Of a stretch of DNA of 64,000 bases, positions 12,348 through 23,800 are shown one piece after another. The translations under genes were made by a program, and so were the position numbers. The number at the start of each line of letters is the position of its first letter. The stretch's first letter is position 1. This DNA comes from Spinacia oleracea (taxonomy: Eukaryota > Streptophyta > Magnoliopsida > Caryophyllales > Amaranthaceae). Under the pieces are notes generated by a model. It was not told the DNA's origin. It saw only the letters and a program-made list of their open reading frames with translations, and ran no database searches. The DNA lies in NCBI RefSeq assembly GCF_020520425.1, contig NC_079487.1, positions 126,006,385 through 126,070,384 of the forward strand, read 5' to 3'.

Positions 12348-13599
12348 CTAGCTACTTCGTACTTCGTAGTACGTACATGTTATATTTTGGTGGCATACAA
12401 ACATAAGAAAGATCAAATTGTTCTTAGGAGTAATTTGTTAGACATTACAGTATATTCAAGCTACCTAACATTTATGCGGCAATGTTTCCTTTGGTGCAAA
12501 TTCATATTCGTCAATGTAATGTGCCTCCATAGTGTATTATTTAATAGTTAAACATACTTTACGGCTAAAATTAAAAATGGTTTTGTAATGAAATCTATAA
12601 TGAGAGATATTTTGTATCAAATTGTGCGACAAGGTGATGAAAGTAATTTAAGTAGCCAATAGTCAGAATATGGATCTTAATTCTTAACAAAGATCAGAAT
12701 CAATTGACATTTAGAATACCACCTCTTCAAGGACAATTAATTCACAAATAGTATTAGTGCCTCTTCTTGTGAGCCATAAAACAAAGTTAATCCATTGTCT
12801 TCTTTGAAGATTCCTACTTAATTAATTACGTACTATCACTAATTAATTAAGAAATGAACTACGACTACTAGCCTAGCAATTAAACATTATATATAAATGT
12901 AGTTTCAACAAGTGATTTTATCTTTGTATATATCGCATGACTGCTTATTAATTATATTGTTTTTCTCATACAATTTTAAAATTCAATTCAACAATATGTA
13001 AGGGAGGCGAGGGGCGCGGGCATAGCCTCGCGTTTATTATTTATGATTGCATAAATAGTAAGTGTAATTAAAATCCGAAAAAAAGAAAGGAGATATAAGA
13101 TTGTGTTACGTGTTTTGGTATATGAGATCTGACAGTATACACGCGTACGTTATTTCATATTATTGTTTGGTTCAACCTTCCACAGTGGGATCTATCGATC
13201 AACATATATGATGTTATAGTTTCAAAACAGAATCTAAATTCTGAAATTCCAGTTAATTAAAATGACAGTTTTAGGCTCACTTTTATTCTTGCGATCTTAA
13301 TTATGAGAAATAATTGAGATTGTACTATATGTCGTATGGTATTGTAGGTGTTAGTATAACTGGTTTTGTCATGGGCGTCGCTAAAAACATAGTTCAAAAC
13401 AGCAATCGGAAGAGATATATTTGAAACCGATTGAATCTCTACAATCTCATGATACTCCAAATCTTTCTTGATCCAAAAATTAATAAGATATTAATCTTAC
13501 AGGAGAGTATAAGGCGATAAACATGCAGTCATCAAGAATCTCATAAACTTATATGATGATCAAAGCTTAATTAATTATTAATTAGTCCATATATTAGGC
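12348..13599. other. intergenic, nothing recognised
   Basis: AT-rich, without supported genes or bounded elements. Confidence 0.5.
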
Positions 13600-13820
13600 C
13601 ATGTTCTGTTTGACTTATTTTGACTTATTTAATTTCAAACAAAATAAGCCCAGATAAATTTAGATAAGTTCAGATATTATAAGTTCATAAAAAATAAGTT
13701 TTTTTCAGACAATTTTCACACACAAATAAATTTATATATTCCAGATAAAACAAGTTCAGTTAAGTTTAGATAAGTTCAGATAATATAATTTCCGTCAAAA
13801 TAAGTTGAATAGAACGAAAA
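13600..13820. mobile_element. MITE, CTTATTTT family, copy 2
   Basis: Left end GTTCTGTTTGACTTATTTT and right end AAAATAAGTTGAATAGAAC are inverted repeats with few mismatches. The interior consists of AGATAAGTTCAGATAA-like units in inverted arrangement. Same family as 346-556, 16482-16705 and 59330-59633. Confidence 0.65.
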
Positions 13821-14440
13821 TTTTATTCTAGAATATAAGAGCAACTTCAATGGATGCTTATAGGGACTAATTTCCAAGCTAATTTCCTTCCTAGACAGCG
13901 CTAACTTAGGACATATGCAACAAATAGCTTGAGTCTGGATTTTTAAGAGTTTTAATAAAACTGTTGAATTTTGGAAAGATAATATATGAGCCATTCATTT
14001 TATGTTCAATTGTTGATATGTTCAAACTTTACCTTGTAGAGTTATACTAAAACTCTAGAGGATCCAAAAACAGAATCATGTAGCTTAAAAAGTTGATGTG
14101 TCATCCCAAACTATAATTAATATGATCGATTTAGCCAACAATTCGAATTACTCTAATATGGACTAAATCTAAAATTTGACTGGTCAACAAAATTACACAC
14201 ATAATCAAATTCAATTACAACGTACGTATAACAAATTAAGACGTCTTCTACGATTCTATCTATAATAAGTTGATAAATGATAAATAATGAAGCTAATTAA
14301 TCGACTCAATCAAATGCTACACACCTGCAATATAATTGCACACCACCACTTCCTTTTTCTAGTATTTAACACCCATTATCATTGCTGGAATCACATGCTT
14401 ACTACTTCAAATTCGAATAACTTTCACTTGGCTTTACTTG
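13821..14440. other. intergenic, nothing recognised
   Basis: AT-rich without supported content. Short open frames here have no protein character. Confidence 0.45.
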
Positions 14441-14480
14441 CACTACAAGAAAACGGTAATTTCAGTCGGTATAAGCCCGG
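14441..14480. mobile_element. solitary CACTA terminus
   Basis: CACTACAAGAAAACGG matches a CACTA-type end, but no matching TTCTTGTAGTG end was found downstream. Either the element is truncated or its partner lies in diverged sequence. Confidence 0.35.
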
Positions 14481-14915
14481 ATTCTTATAGAATTGTTCAT
14501 CAGTTTTCATTGCATACTAGATAAGTTATATTATACCAAGTTGAGAACAAGAGTCTGACCATATATAATTGTAGCAGAGTTTCAACCTAAAATTAATTGG
14601 TGATAAGTGAAGTTATGTTTTTTTTTTTTTTTTTTCTGATACTGATGAGTCTTTTTTTTTTTTTTTTTTTGAATTTTTGAGACTCAAGCATCGATCCAAT
14701 GGTGAGACTCTTGAAAAGTAATTTATTTATAAGTAACTTTCCTTTGTAGAGAAAAAGAACCCTTTTGAGAAGAGTTATAAAAATAAGAACTGTTGGTCAT
14801 TTTTTATAACTCGTCCAATCAAAAGCTTTTCTTTATTAACAACATTTTTCTCCTTTTAAGCCCTTACTTGATCCCATTAGAGCTGATGTTAACTTTAATT
14901 TGGTCATTCTAAAAT

Positions 14916-15237
14916 GGGTGATGATAAAGGTCACAAGTTGCGACAACATTTAGTTGTCGCAATTTTACGTGTCGTAGTTTAATTGGTACATATATGCGCC
15001 ATGTAGGTTATGCGTCAGCGAAATATTTTTACTATGAAAATTTGTAAATAAGGTAGTCGATATAAAGAAGGAAACAAATTAGAATATTAAGATTTTCTTA
15101 CATTTTTTTGTAACATATATAATATGTTATATAAGTAAAATATTTTAATTTCCTATTTAAATCATGACACATAAGCATGTCATGTCATCATTGTGACACG
15201 ACTTAAAGGTCGCATGTTGCGACCTTTATCATTTTCG
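14916..15237. mobile_element. Mutator-type MITE, copy A
   Basis: The ends GATGATAAAGGTC and GACCTTTATCATTTTC are inverted repeats, with nearby palindromes TTGCGACAAC...GTTGTCGCAA and GGTCGCATGTTGCGACC. It is flanked by a perfect 9-bp duplication, TTCTAAAAT (14907-14915 and 15238-15246), which points to the Mutator superfamily. Length 322 bp, non-coding. An inverted, longer relative lies at 46188-47459. Confidence 0.85.
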
Positions 15238-15246
15238 TTCTAAAAT

Positions 15247-16481
15247 ATCACGCGTACGTACTACTGTTAATTTCGGAATAATAAAACTACATGATCTACG
15301 CTATTAATTTTGTACTTTGATTCCGTTCTGATAAGCCGATAAGGTTGTCGACTTTAAGAAACTCATTTGAAAATTCAATTTGGTAATTGTGGCATAAAAT
15401 TTTCTTAATTTAGTAGGTGGTAAGCAGTCAACTAATTAAATATATATGAGGTTAAATTAATGTGGATAAATTTTTTAAATATTTAATAATTAAGCTGAGA
15501 TACGAAATTAATCAAAGATTATTTTATAGTAATCCTATTCTTGGTATTACTTAAAAACAGCCACGAAAAGTTTTAAAAATATTATGCTAGTATGGAATAT
15601 ATACAACCATAATTATTTACATAGTTATATACACTAATAGAAAAAGACAAAGGCTAAGAACCAATCACAGTTTCCATGTCAAGTTCAACTTGAATTATTG
15701 ATGATTTTAAGGTACTTCACTTACAAAATATGCTACAATAATAATGACGTCGTTGATAATAGTTTTATGGTGGCCGGAAATAAGGGTATCAATTTGTGTA
15801 AACGGGTGGAGTCTAGGTTAACCTAAGATGAGTTGGCTTCTGACGAGTCAATTTACCTTATCGAATTAGGAAGGTTCCTTTATAAAAAATAAAAACAAAG
15901 TAATTTCTTTTTTGGGATTGTGGAGAGGGGATCGTTACATGATTGAGTTAAACTAGTGTAACGTAAAACATAAAACATAAAAGCTGAGAAATAAAAATGT
16001 ACTCCAACTTTGAGAAATCTATCTCCATATCACAAAATAATGATTCAAAATCTCCATTAGACTTTAAACGTGAGAAATTAGTAGACATGACTCCATAAGC
16101 ACTGCACCCCGAAATGGAACTAAACTACTCTATGTCTCTATCCAACAGATTACTGAACGATAAAGTAGACTGCTAATTAACCAAACTAGACTAACCAAAT
16201 TCGATAACAAAACGCAAAAGCCAGGCCCAGGCACAAATTAAAGGCCCATAGGAGTAATTGTTAGTATGTTTTAAGTGTTTAAGCATTGGGATGGTAGGAA
16301 TGAAGCTTTAATGCGTTTTATTTAGCTGATTTTCACTTGTTTAAATTTAATTGGATTTATTTAAACAAACTTTCTAAACTAAGATTTTATTTCAGTTATA
16401 ACTTGAAATGAGTAACTCTTATCAATCCTAATATGATGGCAATGTACTCCGTTTTCATACTTCAACAATCACATCATACAC
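15247..16481. other. intergenic, nothing recognised
   Basis: No supported gene or bounded repeat. Confidence 0.5.
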
Positions 16482-16705
16482 TTAGGTTATGTTTAGTTCA
16501 ACTGAATTTGACTGAAATTATTTTATCTGAACTTATCTAAACTTATTTTTTTTTTACTTACTCCGTATTTTTGCTGAAAATTACTTATTTGTATGTTAAA
16601 TTGTCTGGTAAAAAAATGAATTTTATTGAACTTATTAAACTTATATTAACATGTACGAATTATCTAAACTTTTTTGATGAAATAAGTTGAGACTTATTGT
16701 ACACA
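16482..16705. mobile_element. MITE-like element, CTTATTTT family, copy 3
   Basis: TTAGGTTATGTTTAGTTCAA at the left, then 'gaacttatctaaacttatt' phrases and a right portion AATAAGTTGAGACTTATT. The right terminus is not clear, so this is probably an eroded copy. Confidence 0.4.
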
Positions 16706-17871
16706 AAATTTCAATCATAACTATTAGGCCAAGATCTCATTGGTAGCCGATGTGATCGTTGTCACTAAGAACACTGAGTGACATTCAAATTATGGTAGTG
16801 GTCCCACAACCCCAAATATGTACTAATTCATTCACAAATTACAAAACATTTTGAAAACAAGAAGCTCTTAATTTGTTACAACGAAAGTGAGAAATATATA
16901 TATATGCAAATAAAGAACACATAGATTTAACGTGATTTACTAACAATGTGTTAGTTATGTCCACGAGCAAAGGAGAGGGAAATTTATTGATCTTGAGGAG
17001 TACAAATTATTTAATACAACTAGGTTATGACCTACAAAGTTTATATAGTAATCTCTAGAATTATAAGGAAAAACCCAGAAAACCATACCCAAGATTAACT
17101 GACACTATACGTTTAATTTTGCCAAAATATTCATAAAACATACAATAACATACTACTATAACAGATCTATATTCGCACCCCAAAAAATAATACGGAGTAA
17201 TATTATTTTATTATTTATTAAAAACATAAATAAAAAATATATTCATGTTCTTTTTTACTTAAGCAGATGTTCTTTTAATTATATATTAGTGTTCTTAAGG
17301 TGCAACATGCTCATTGTACACCATGATCAACCTTCTAAATTGCATCTAAAGTCCTTCAATGTCTTTACTTTTTGTGTACTATTATAAGATTAATGTTTTT
17401 AATATTAATATATTATGAGTTGTAGTACATGTTTTTTTTGAAAATTTTGATGCATATATGATATATGGGGCGCATCAAAAGCTATTTTGTTCACAAAAAT
17501 AACACATTAACCAAGATCATGATATACATCATATGGTTGATTGCTAGTAATATTGTTTTCCTTGTTATAAAACATTTACTACATATTTCATAGGCATTAT
17601 AACTTTCTTTGGTTGTACGCATATTCTTGTAAAATACATCTATATTTTTCCGGTTTTTTTCCTTGTACCATTTGAATTGGGCTCAAAAGATTAAGAAAAA
17701 TCGTAAACATCAAAGTTATCCACATTTTTATTGACGGGGTTTAAAGTTATCCACATGATAACAACAAAAGAGAGGTAAAATGTTAGTAATAATGGTTCAT
17801 GTGACATGTGAGTAAGGTAATTAAAGTGGTTATTTAGTGTGTGAACACACCAAAAAGTATGTAGCCGCGAC
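16706..17871. other. intergenic, nothing recognised
   Basis: AT-rich DNA with no supported features. Confidence 0.5.
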
Positions 17872-17983
17872 CATGTGATCTGATAAGTTTATTACACCAA
17901 CTATTAATGAGCAACTTTCCTAAAGGAAAAATGGTGCACTTAAAAAAACAATAGAAATAGTTAATAAACTATCAGATCACATG
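17872..17983. mobile_element. small palindromic MITE
   Basis: CATGTGATCTGATAAGTTTA at the left is repeated in inverted orientation as TAAACTATCAGATCACATG at the right, with two mismatches, around an unpaired centre of about 70 bp. Superfamily not assigned. Confidence 0.6.
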
Positions 17984-18106
17984 TGACGTAATCCATTCCT
18001 TATACGTTTGATAAAGTATTAAGGGCGGTTTAAATTAAGTAAGTATCAGACACTTTGATAAAAAAATACAAGGAGTTAAAAAAATACAAGGAGTTAAAAA
18101 AAGGAA

Positions 18107-18660
18107 AATTTGTCAAATACAACCTACTAAAGTTTTCTATTTTGCCAATTACAACCTCAAATTTCTATTTTTGTCAATTACAACCTGAAACTTATACATC
18201 CATTTTAAATTACAACCCGAAATTATTTTTCGGCAAAAATCACCGGAAGATGATGTCATAATGTTATTAAAAAAATATAGTTACATATTTTCTGTAAAAA
18301 AATTAAATCGATAAATGAAAATAAAAAAAATATATTAATAATCGATTTTTTTATTTTTTGTACTCCATACTTTTTTTTTTAATAACGTTATGACATCATT
18401 TTCCGGTGACTTTTGCTGGAAAATGGTTTCGGTTGTAATTTAAAATAGATGTACAAGTTTAAGGTTGTAATTGGCAAAATTAAAAATTTGGGGAAGTGAT
18501 AAATCCAAGGAAAATTTTACTTCTGCCAAGGAAATCCACAATTTTTTAAAGCTGATTTCCTTGGAATAAGTGAAATTATTCCTTGGATTTATCATTTCCC
18601 AAAATTTGAGGTTGTAATCGGCAAATAGAGAACTTTATTAGGTTGTATTTAACAAAATTG
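18107..18660. mobile_element. long foldback element, interrupted by a small MITE
   Basis: The left arm (TTGTCAAATACAACCTACTA..., 'tgccaattacaacctcaaattt', 'gatgatgtcataatgttatt') is matched in reverse by the right arm ('aataacgttatgacatcatttt', 'ggttgtaattggcaaa', TTAGGTTGTATTTAACAAAA). The arms cover nearly the whole element, leaving an AT-rich loop near 18290-18360. The right arm carries an extra 110 bp (18491-18600). The long arms are typical of foldback/Mutator-like elements. A transcript would form a long hairpin. Confidence 0.72.
18491..18600. mobile_element. 110-bp MITE nested in the foldback element
   Basis: Starts GGGAAGTGATAAATCCAAGG and ends with the near-perfect inverted copy (19 of 20). 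A second inverted block, CCAAGGAAATC/GATTTCCTTGG, lies inside. Removing it restores continuity of the host foldback arm ('aaaatttgaggttgtaat'), which shows it inserted later. Confidence 0.75.
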
Positions 18661-18769
18661 TCTTAAAAAAATACCATAAAGGAGAAAAAGTTGAAAAGAG
18701 TTGTTAATTGTTTGGTTTTGTTATGAAGTGCAGAAAGTAACACATCAAAATTGACCCTCATCATTTCTC

Positions 18770-18816
18770 TCAACTCTATCGTATATCTCCTTCACGAGTT
18801 CCTTGCTTCTCTCAAG
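18770..18816 (+). other. probable 5' UTR exon and leader-intron donor of ARPC2A
   Basis: A pyrimidine-rich leader ('ctctcaactctatcg', 'ttgcttctctcaag') is followed by a consensus donor, AAG|GTTAGT, at 18816/18817, with T-rich intron-like sequence after it. The first coding exon opens at 20153 with a candidate acceptor (CTACAG) near 20131. A long leader intron is inferred; no transcript evidence is available. Confidence 0.35.
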
Positions 18817-20152
18817 GTTAGTTCTTTCTTATTTTCTCTCTTGATAAATTACAATCCTTAATTTTGTTAAACTATGTCATTCGATCACATTTTCAATTCT
18901 TCGCATGTTGCTTGCTCATTAGATATGTTGATTCGATGATTACTTGGTTTCTGGTTGATTTCGGAGGTTAATTGGGGATAAATTCTTTGCTGATTTGGCT
19001 TAAATTTATTGAATTTTGTGTGGTTAGGGTTTTCAATTTTTTGATTTTGATACAACGATGCACACCCCCAATTTAGGGTTTTTGCGTTGAGTCTTTTAGA
19101 TGACTGATTGATTCGCTTGTGGGATTTACATCGATTATTGCGGTATGATTTTGTCTGAATTGTGCAATTTGATAAAATTGGTATGAGGAATTTGATATCT
19201 TTTCTGAAAATTCAAATTTAGGAGTACATATGTTTGTAATTTTATGGTTATAATTGTTTGTTATGGAGCAAGCATTATTTGAAAAAGAATTGTGATTCTA
19301 ATTGATAAATGAAAACGAGGGGAGCTTTAGCCGAGCTGAAACTTATTTATCCGAAGCCATTATTCCTGAGTGAGAGGTCAATAACGGTTTGTTCTTCTTT
19401 TGAGCAAGATGATTTACTGGTCTTATGGTTTCTTTTTAAGTTGAATATTTATGCCTGGCAGAGTCAAAGTTGAATCGGTTTCCTTACACCCTTAGTTCAG
19501 CTGAAAGAAATTATGGGATTATCATTTGCCTTGATTGCTTAGTTTTACATGTAAGTTTATAAGAGCATCTACACTCGGTTGTGTTAATCCCTTAGTCTCA
19601 GCTAGATGCAAATGATGTCTTATTATCATTACTATTTTCAGTTAGATGGAAACGTTGCCTTTTATCATTATTATTCAGAGACATTTAGCATGTTTGTGTA
19701 CTACTTAACCTTTTTATCTTAGGTTTTTACAGAACTGTAATATAGATAAAAGGTTATGTCCATGCTTTTTGTAGAAATTTGCAATGCGGTGGTATGAGCT
19801 TCATTTGGCGCATAAAACTTAATTAGCTTTTCAAAAATCCAGTTTAGAAAATTTCAAATACCAAGCTTAAATTTTGCAAGCAATAGTTATCGTATTTATA
19901 CTATATGCAATTAGATTAAATATTGTTAACATGCCCATAAAGCTAAGGTTAAAATGACCTTTGCACACTTGTTTATTTTTAGGGTTGTAAAAGTTTGATA
20001 ATTCGACTTATGAAGTTGTGGTGACAAGTGAAATTAAGGTTGCTTGTTTGGAGAGGAATAGGCTATTGAAGCCACATTAAGTAAGCTCGGTTTCCTTTGA
20101 TCCACTACCTTTGCTATCAAGGGAGCTACAGATTGGCAGTGGTTCTAATCAA

Positions 20153-20855
20153 ATGATACTTCTGCAGTCTCAGTCAAAGTATCTTCTCCAACTCCTCACA
20201 AATCGCCTTCAAAAGTAAGTTGTAACTGTTCTTAGACTTCTTCCCTTTATTTCAAATGCTATCTTCAGCAATATCAGTACTTCCTAGACATATATGAGCT
20301 ATTGATTTATCCTCTGCATTGATCAGTATTTTCTATTTTTATGAGTTGAATGCTTACTCTTCCGTAACCTAATCGAAATTGTGAGATGGTGCTTGGGTAT
20401 CTGGATGTGAGATGATGTAAATTGTCCACAACACGTAGAACTGTGCAAAGATAGCTGATTGCCCCGTTTGGTTGCTCACTCGTAATTTATCAATGTCGCA
20501 GAGTTTGGAAAAGACCAGTAGTTTTCCCATGACTGAGCTGGTAGCAGCCAGTTTTATGTTACAATTGGCTAGGGAATGAAAAGCAGGGACTAAACCTACT
20601 ACTCCCTTGAGGAACTCTAAGTCTCAAGTGGATTGCGTCCAAAGTGGACGCAAGTGACTCTTATTGTACTCATTAATTTGGTATTAGTACTGAGACTGGT
20701 GTGGTATTGGTATACCAATACACTGCTAAGGAATACCAATACGAGTCAGCCTTATTGGCACTGACATATTATGTGTTAGGTACTAAAAGTGGTTTTATTG
20801 GGGTGACTTGTGTCCAATTGGTGACAAGCCAATTGACGTTTAGTAATCCTCCTAC

Positions 20856-20896
<41 letters not shown>

Positions 20897-23800
20897 CCAT
20901 TTTGTTTGACCCATAGGTGTGTAGTTGCTTTTTTAGTTTTTGGTTGGGTGGAGTTGATGAGAGAGAAACTTAGTGGGGCCAAATGTAGTAAATGTGGGAG
21001 TAAAGTAGTGGACGCTCATGGTTACTTGTAGTATGTGGCGAACTCAAAGGGACAACCAAAAAAGGAAAGTGGAGGAAACTTAAAGGGACAGATGGAGTAT
21101 ATGTTTTCCATGTAAATTGAACATTATGGCTTCTGCTAGTTTCTTCTCTTACAATATTCCTTCATGATGTCTGACCTTACTTTTGTGGTGTGTTACAGTC
21201 TTGACAAAGGAGTTGAACTGGACTGCCAATGGATTGAGTTTGATGACGTGCGATTCAACGTCCAGGTGATTTTCATTACAGTTTATTGGCCTTACTTGTT
21301 TGGATAGAAAATAAATCCGACAAAGACAAGTATCAAATTATCCGTCTATTGTGAAGTATCTTACCAGTTGGTAAAGAATATTTTTGGTTTATAAATGTTT
21401 GCGGTTCCACCATTTGATCTGTACTGTCTTTGCAGACTTCTGTGAAGAACTCTCACATCTTGCTGCTGTCTCTGTCATTACCAACACCACCTGCTGGAGC
21501 ATTGTTTGTTGGAGGACTGCCTTATGGAGCCATAGAAGCTATAAAAGCTGCATATGGAACAGTGGTGCAAATTCTTGATCCTCCAAAAGACGGTTTTAAT
21601 CTCACACTGAAGCTGAATTTCTCAAAGCTTTCTCCAGATGAAGGTCTTACGAGTTCTTCTTTCTAAGGTCATCATGATTTTGCTGTGACTAGTTGAATCA
21701 TATGGTCTCAATCATTGCATTGTCTGAAAATCGTTTACGCGTTGATCTGCATAATTTAAATGATGACTTCTTCATTGTTTTCCTGAAAGTGCCTCATCCA
21801 CAATAGGAATCAGGGTTTTAACTCCGTAAAAAGCCCGAAGGGGTTGTTAATGTAAAGAAAGTTGAAAAGAAAGAAATATTCACATGTTTTCCTAATTTAT
21901 ATTAGCTGCTTCTATTCACAATTTACGTAACAATACTTGCGTAAGGTTCTTAAATATCAATGCAACTTCAACTCCATTTTGGGCTAGTTAAACTTTAGGA
22001 ATTGTTTCTTGTTATTTCTTGGTAGTAAAGGAGTACCTTTTTAGGACGATCTGTGTGCCCCTTTGCATTTACTTTGATGTTACAGGATAGTTGAGAAAAT
22101 TTACATTTCTGTAGCTTTTTTGCAGTTAGTATGTAGTTGTTCTTGCAAGTTTCACTATCCCTAGGTTCCTAAAGGCTTGTTAGGAGAGATAGAGGACACT
22201 GGTTATGTTCTGTTCCTAATAACCTATTCACCTTATAGAACTTGACGTAGATGATATTATAAATTAATATAGTTATTAGATTGTAGTTGATATTAGTGGT
22301 GTAGCCTACATGCAATGTCCTTGTGTGCAGAAACTTAAAATATGTCCTTAATATTATCAATCTGTTTTAGTGTCTTTGTTTTCTATTATGAGCTCGAGAT
22401 GCATACACACCTATCTCTATGTTTACAATGGGTAGTTGCGGTACTCTAGCTGAAGGAATCCTCAAGCTCAACATTGTATGGTGATTGATCTACTGGTTTT
22501 TTCTATTGTACTCTACAGCCACACCTAACTCACTGACTGTGGTAAATTATCTTTATATTGAGGAGACGGTCGGGGTCTGAATTTAGTCAAGTGTTGTCAT
22601 GGTTTGGGTCTGATCCAGGGCAATCCGATACTTTATTGAAAAAAGTAACTTGGATGATGTGAATCCGATACACTAGAAACCACTCTATGTATTGGATACT
22701 GCCAAGAGAAAGCCTTTTGTAGATGCTTGATTTATCTATGGTGTGGCCCAAAGTTGAAGGATTCTTCTTTCCTTTCCTCCAATTTCAGACTCACCACAAA
22801 GTAAGAGATGTTTAGGCTTTTAGGTTTCTAGCTTTTAGGAAAATCAATGAAGGATATGATTAATCTGGCCTGTTGTATACAATATGGCCAGTCCCAGACA
22901 GGTCAGCTGATACTTATCCGCTACCTGCGGATGACCACTTGTAAGTAAGCTCTCAGAACGACTTTATCTTCAACTCAAATCACCTTCAACCATTATGTAG
23001 AGAAGTTGTTATGACCCTCCAATGGTTACTTGTGAGAAAAACAATCCTCGTTCCATTCTCATCTCAAATTTTCTATCCCCCTAAAACTTTATAATATTGT
23101 TTTAAGTCTCCAAATTCAATCATAGCCCATTCAATTATTTATAAACTTAGCGGAACAATTAGTATAGAGCCAAATGTAAGGAATTCATCCCAGAAATCTC
23201 CTCGCAAGTGGATCAAGATGAAAATTGCCGTATCAGAAATTATTTTAACGGTGACACCTGGTGTAGTTAATGTTCTCATATAACCTATCCACGAAAAGAA
23301 TGGAAGGAATTCATAGTGATTACTTAGCACCCTACTTGCGTTCCATACTTCCATCTTTTAGTAATGGCCTAATGGGATACATACCAATAAGCAAGCTTCC
23401 AGTTTCTTTGGTTTACACTCCCCCTGTTTTAGTTGGCTTTGTAAGGTCAATTAATTTATTTTTTTCAAAAATATTCTTTGCAAGTTTTGTTCCGACTGTT
23501 CATGCAATTATTTTTATAATTTGTGTATTTGAACAAATTTGTTCTCAAAGGCTTTAAAATGTTAATTAGAACAAAACTCCGTAATTGTGGAATAGAGGAG
23601 TGTTTATCAACTACTTTTTCGAACAAATTATCCCTCAATAACTACTTTTTGGAATAAATTAATTTTTATGAAGTATATGTTACATGTATTGTGCGTGAAA
23701 TTAATTATAGGTTATGTTATTGGAGTGAGTGCTCGATGTCAAATCAAGTTATAACCAGAATAGAATTGCAAAATCTGATATTTGTTGTGCCATGCCGTAC

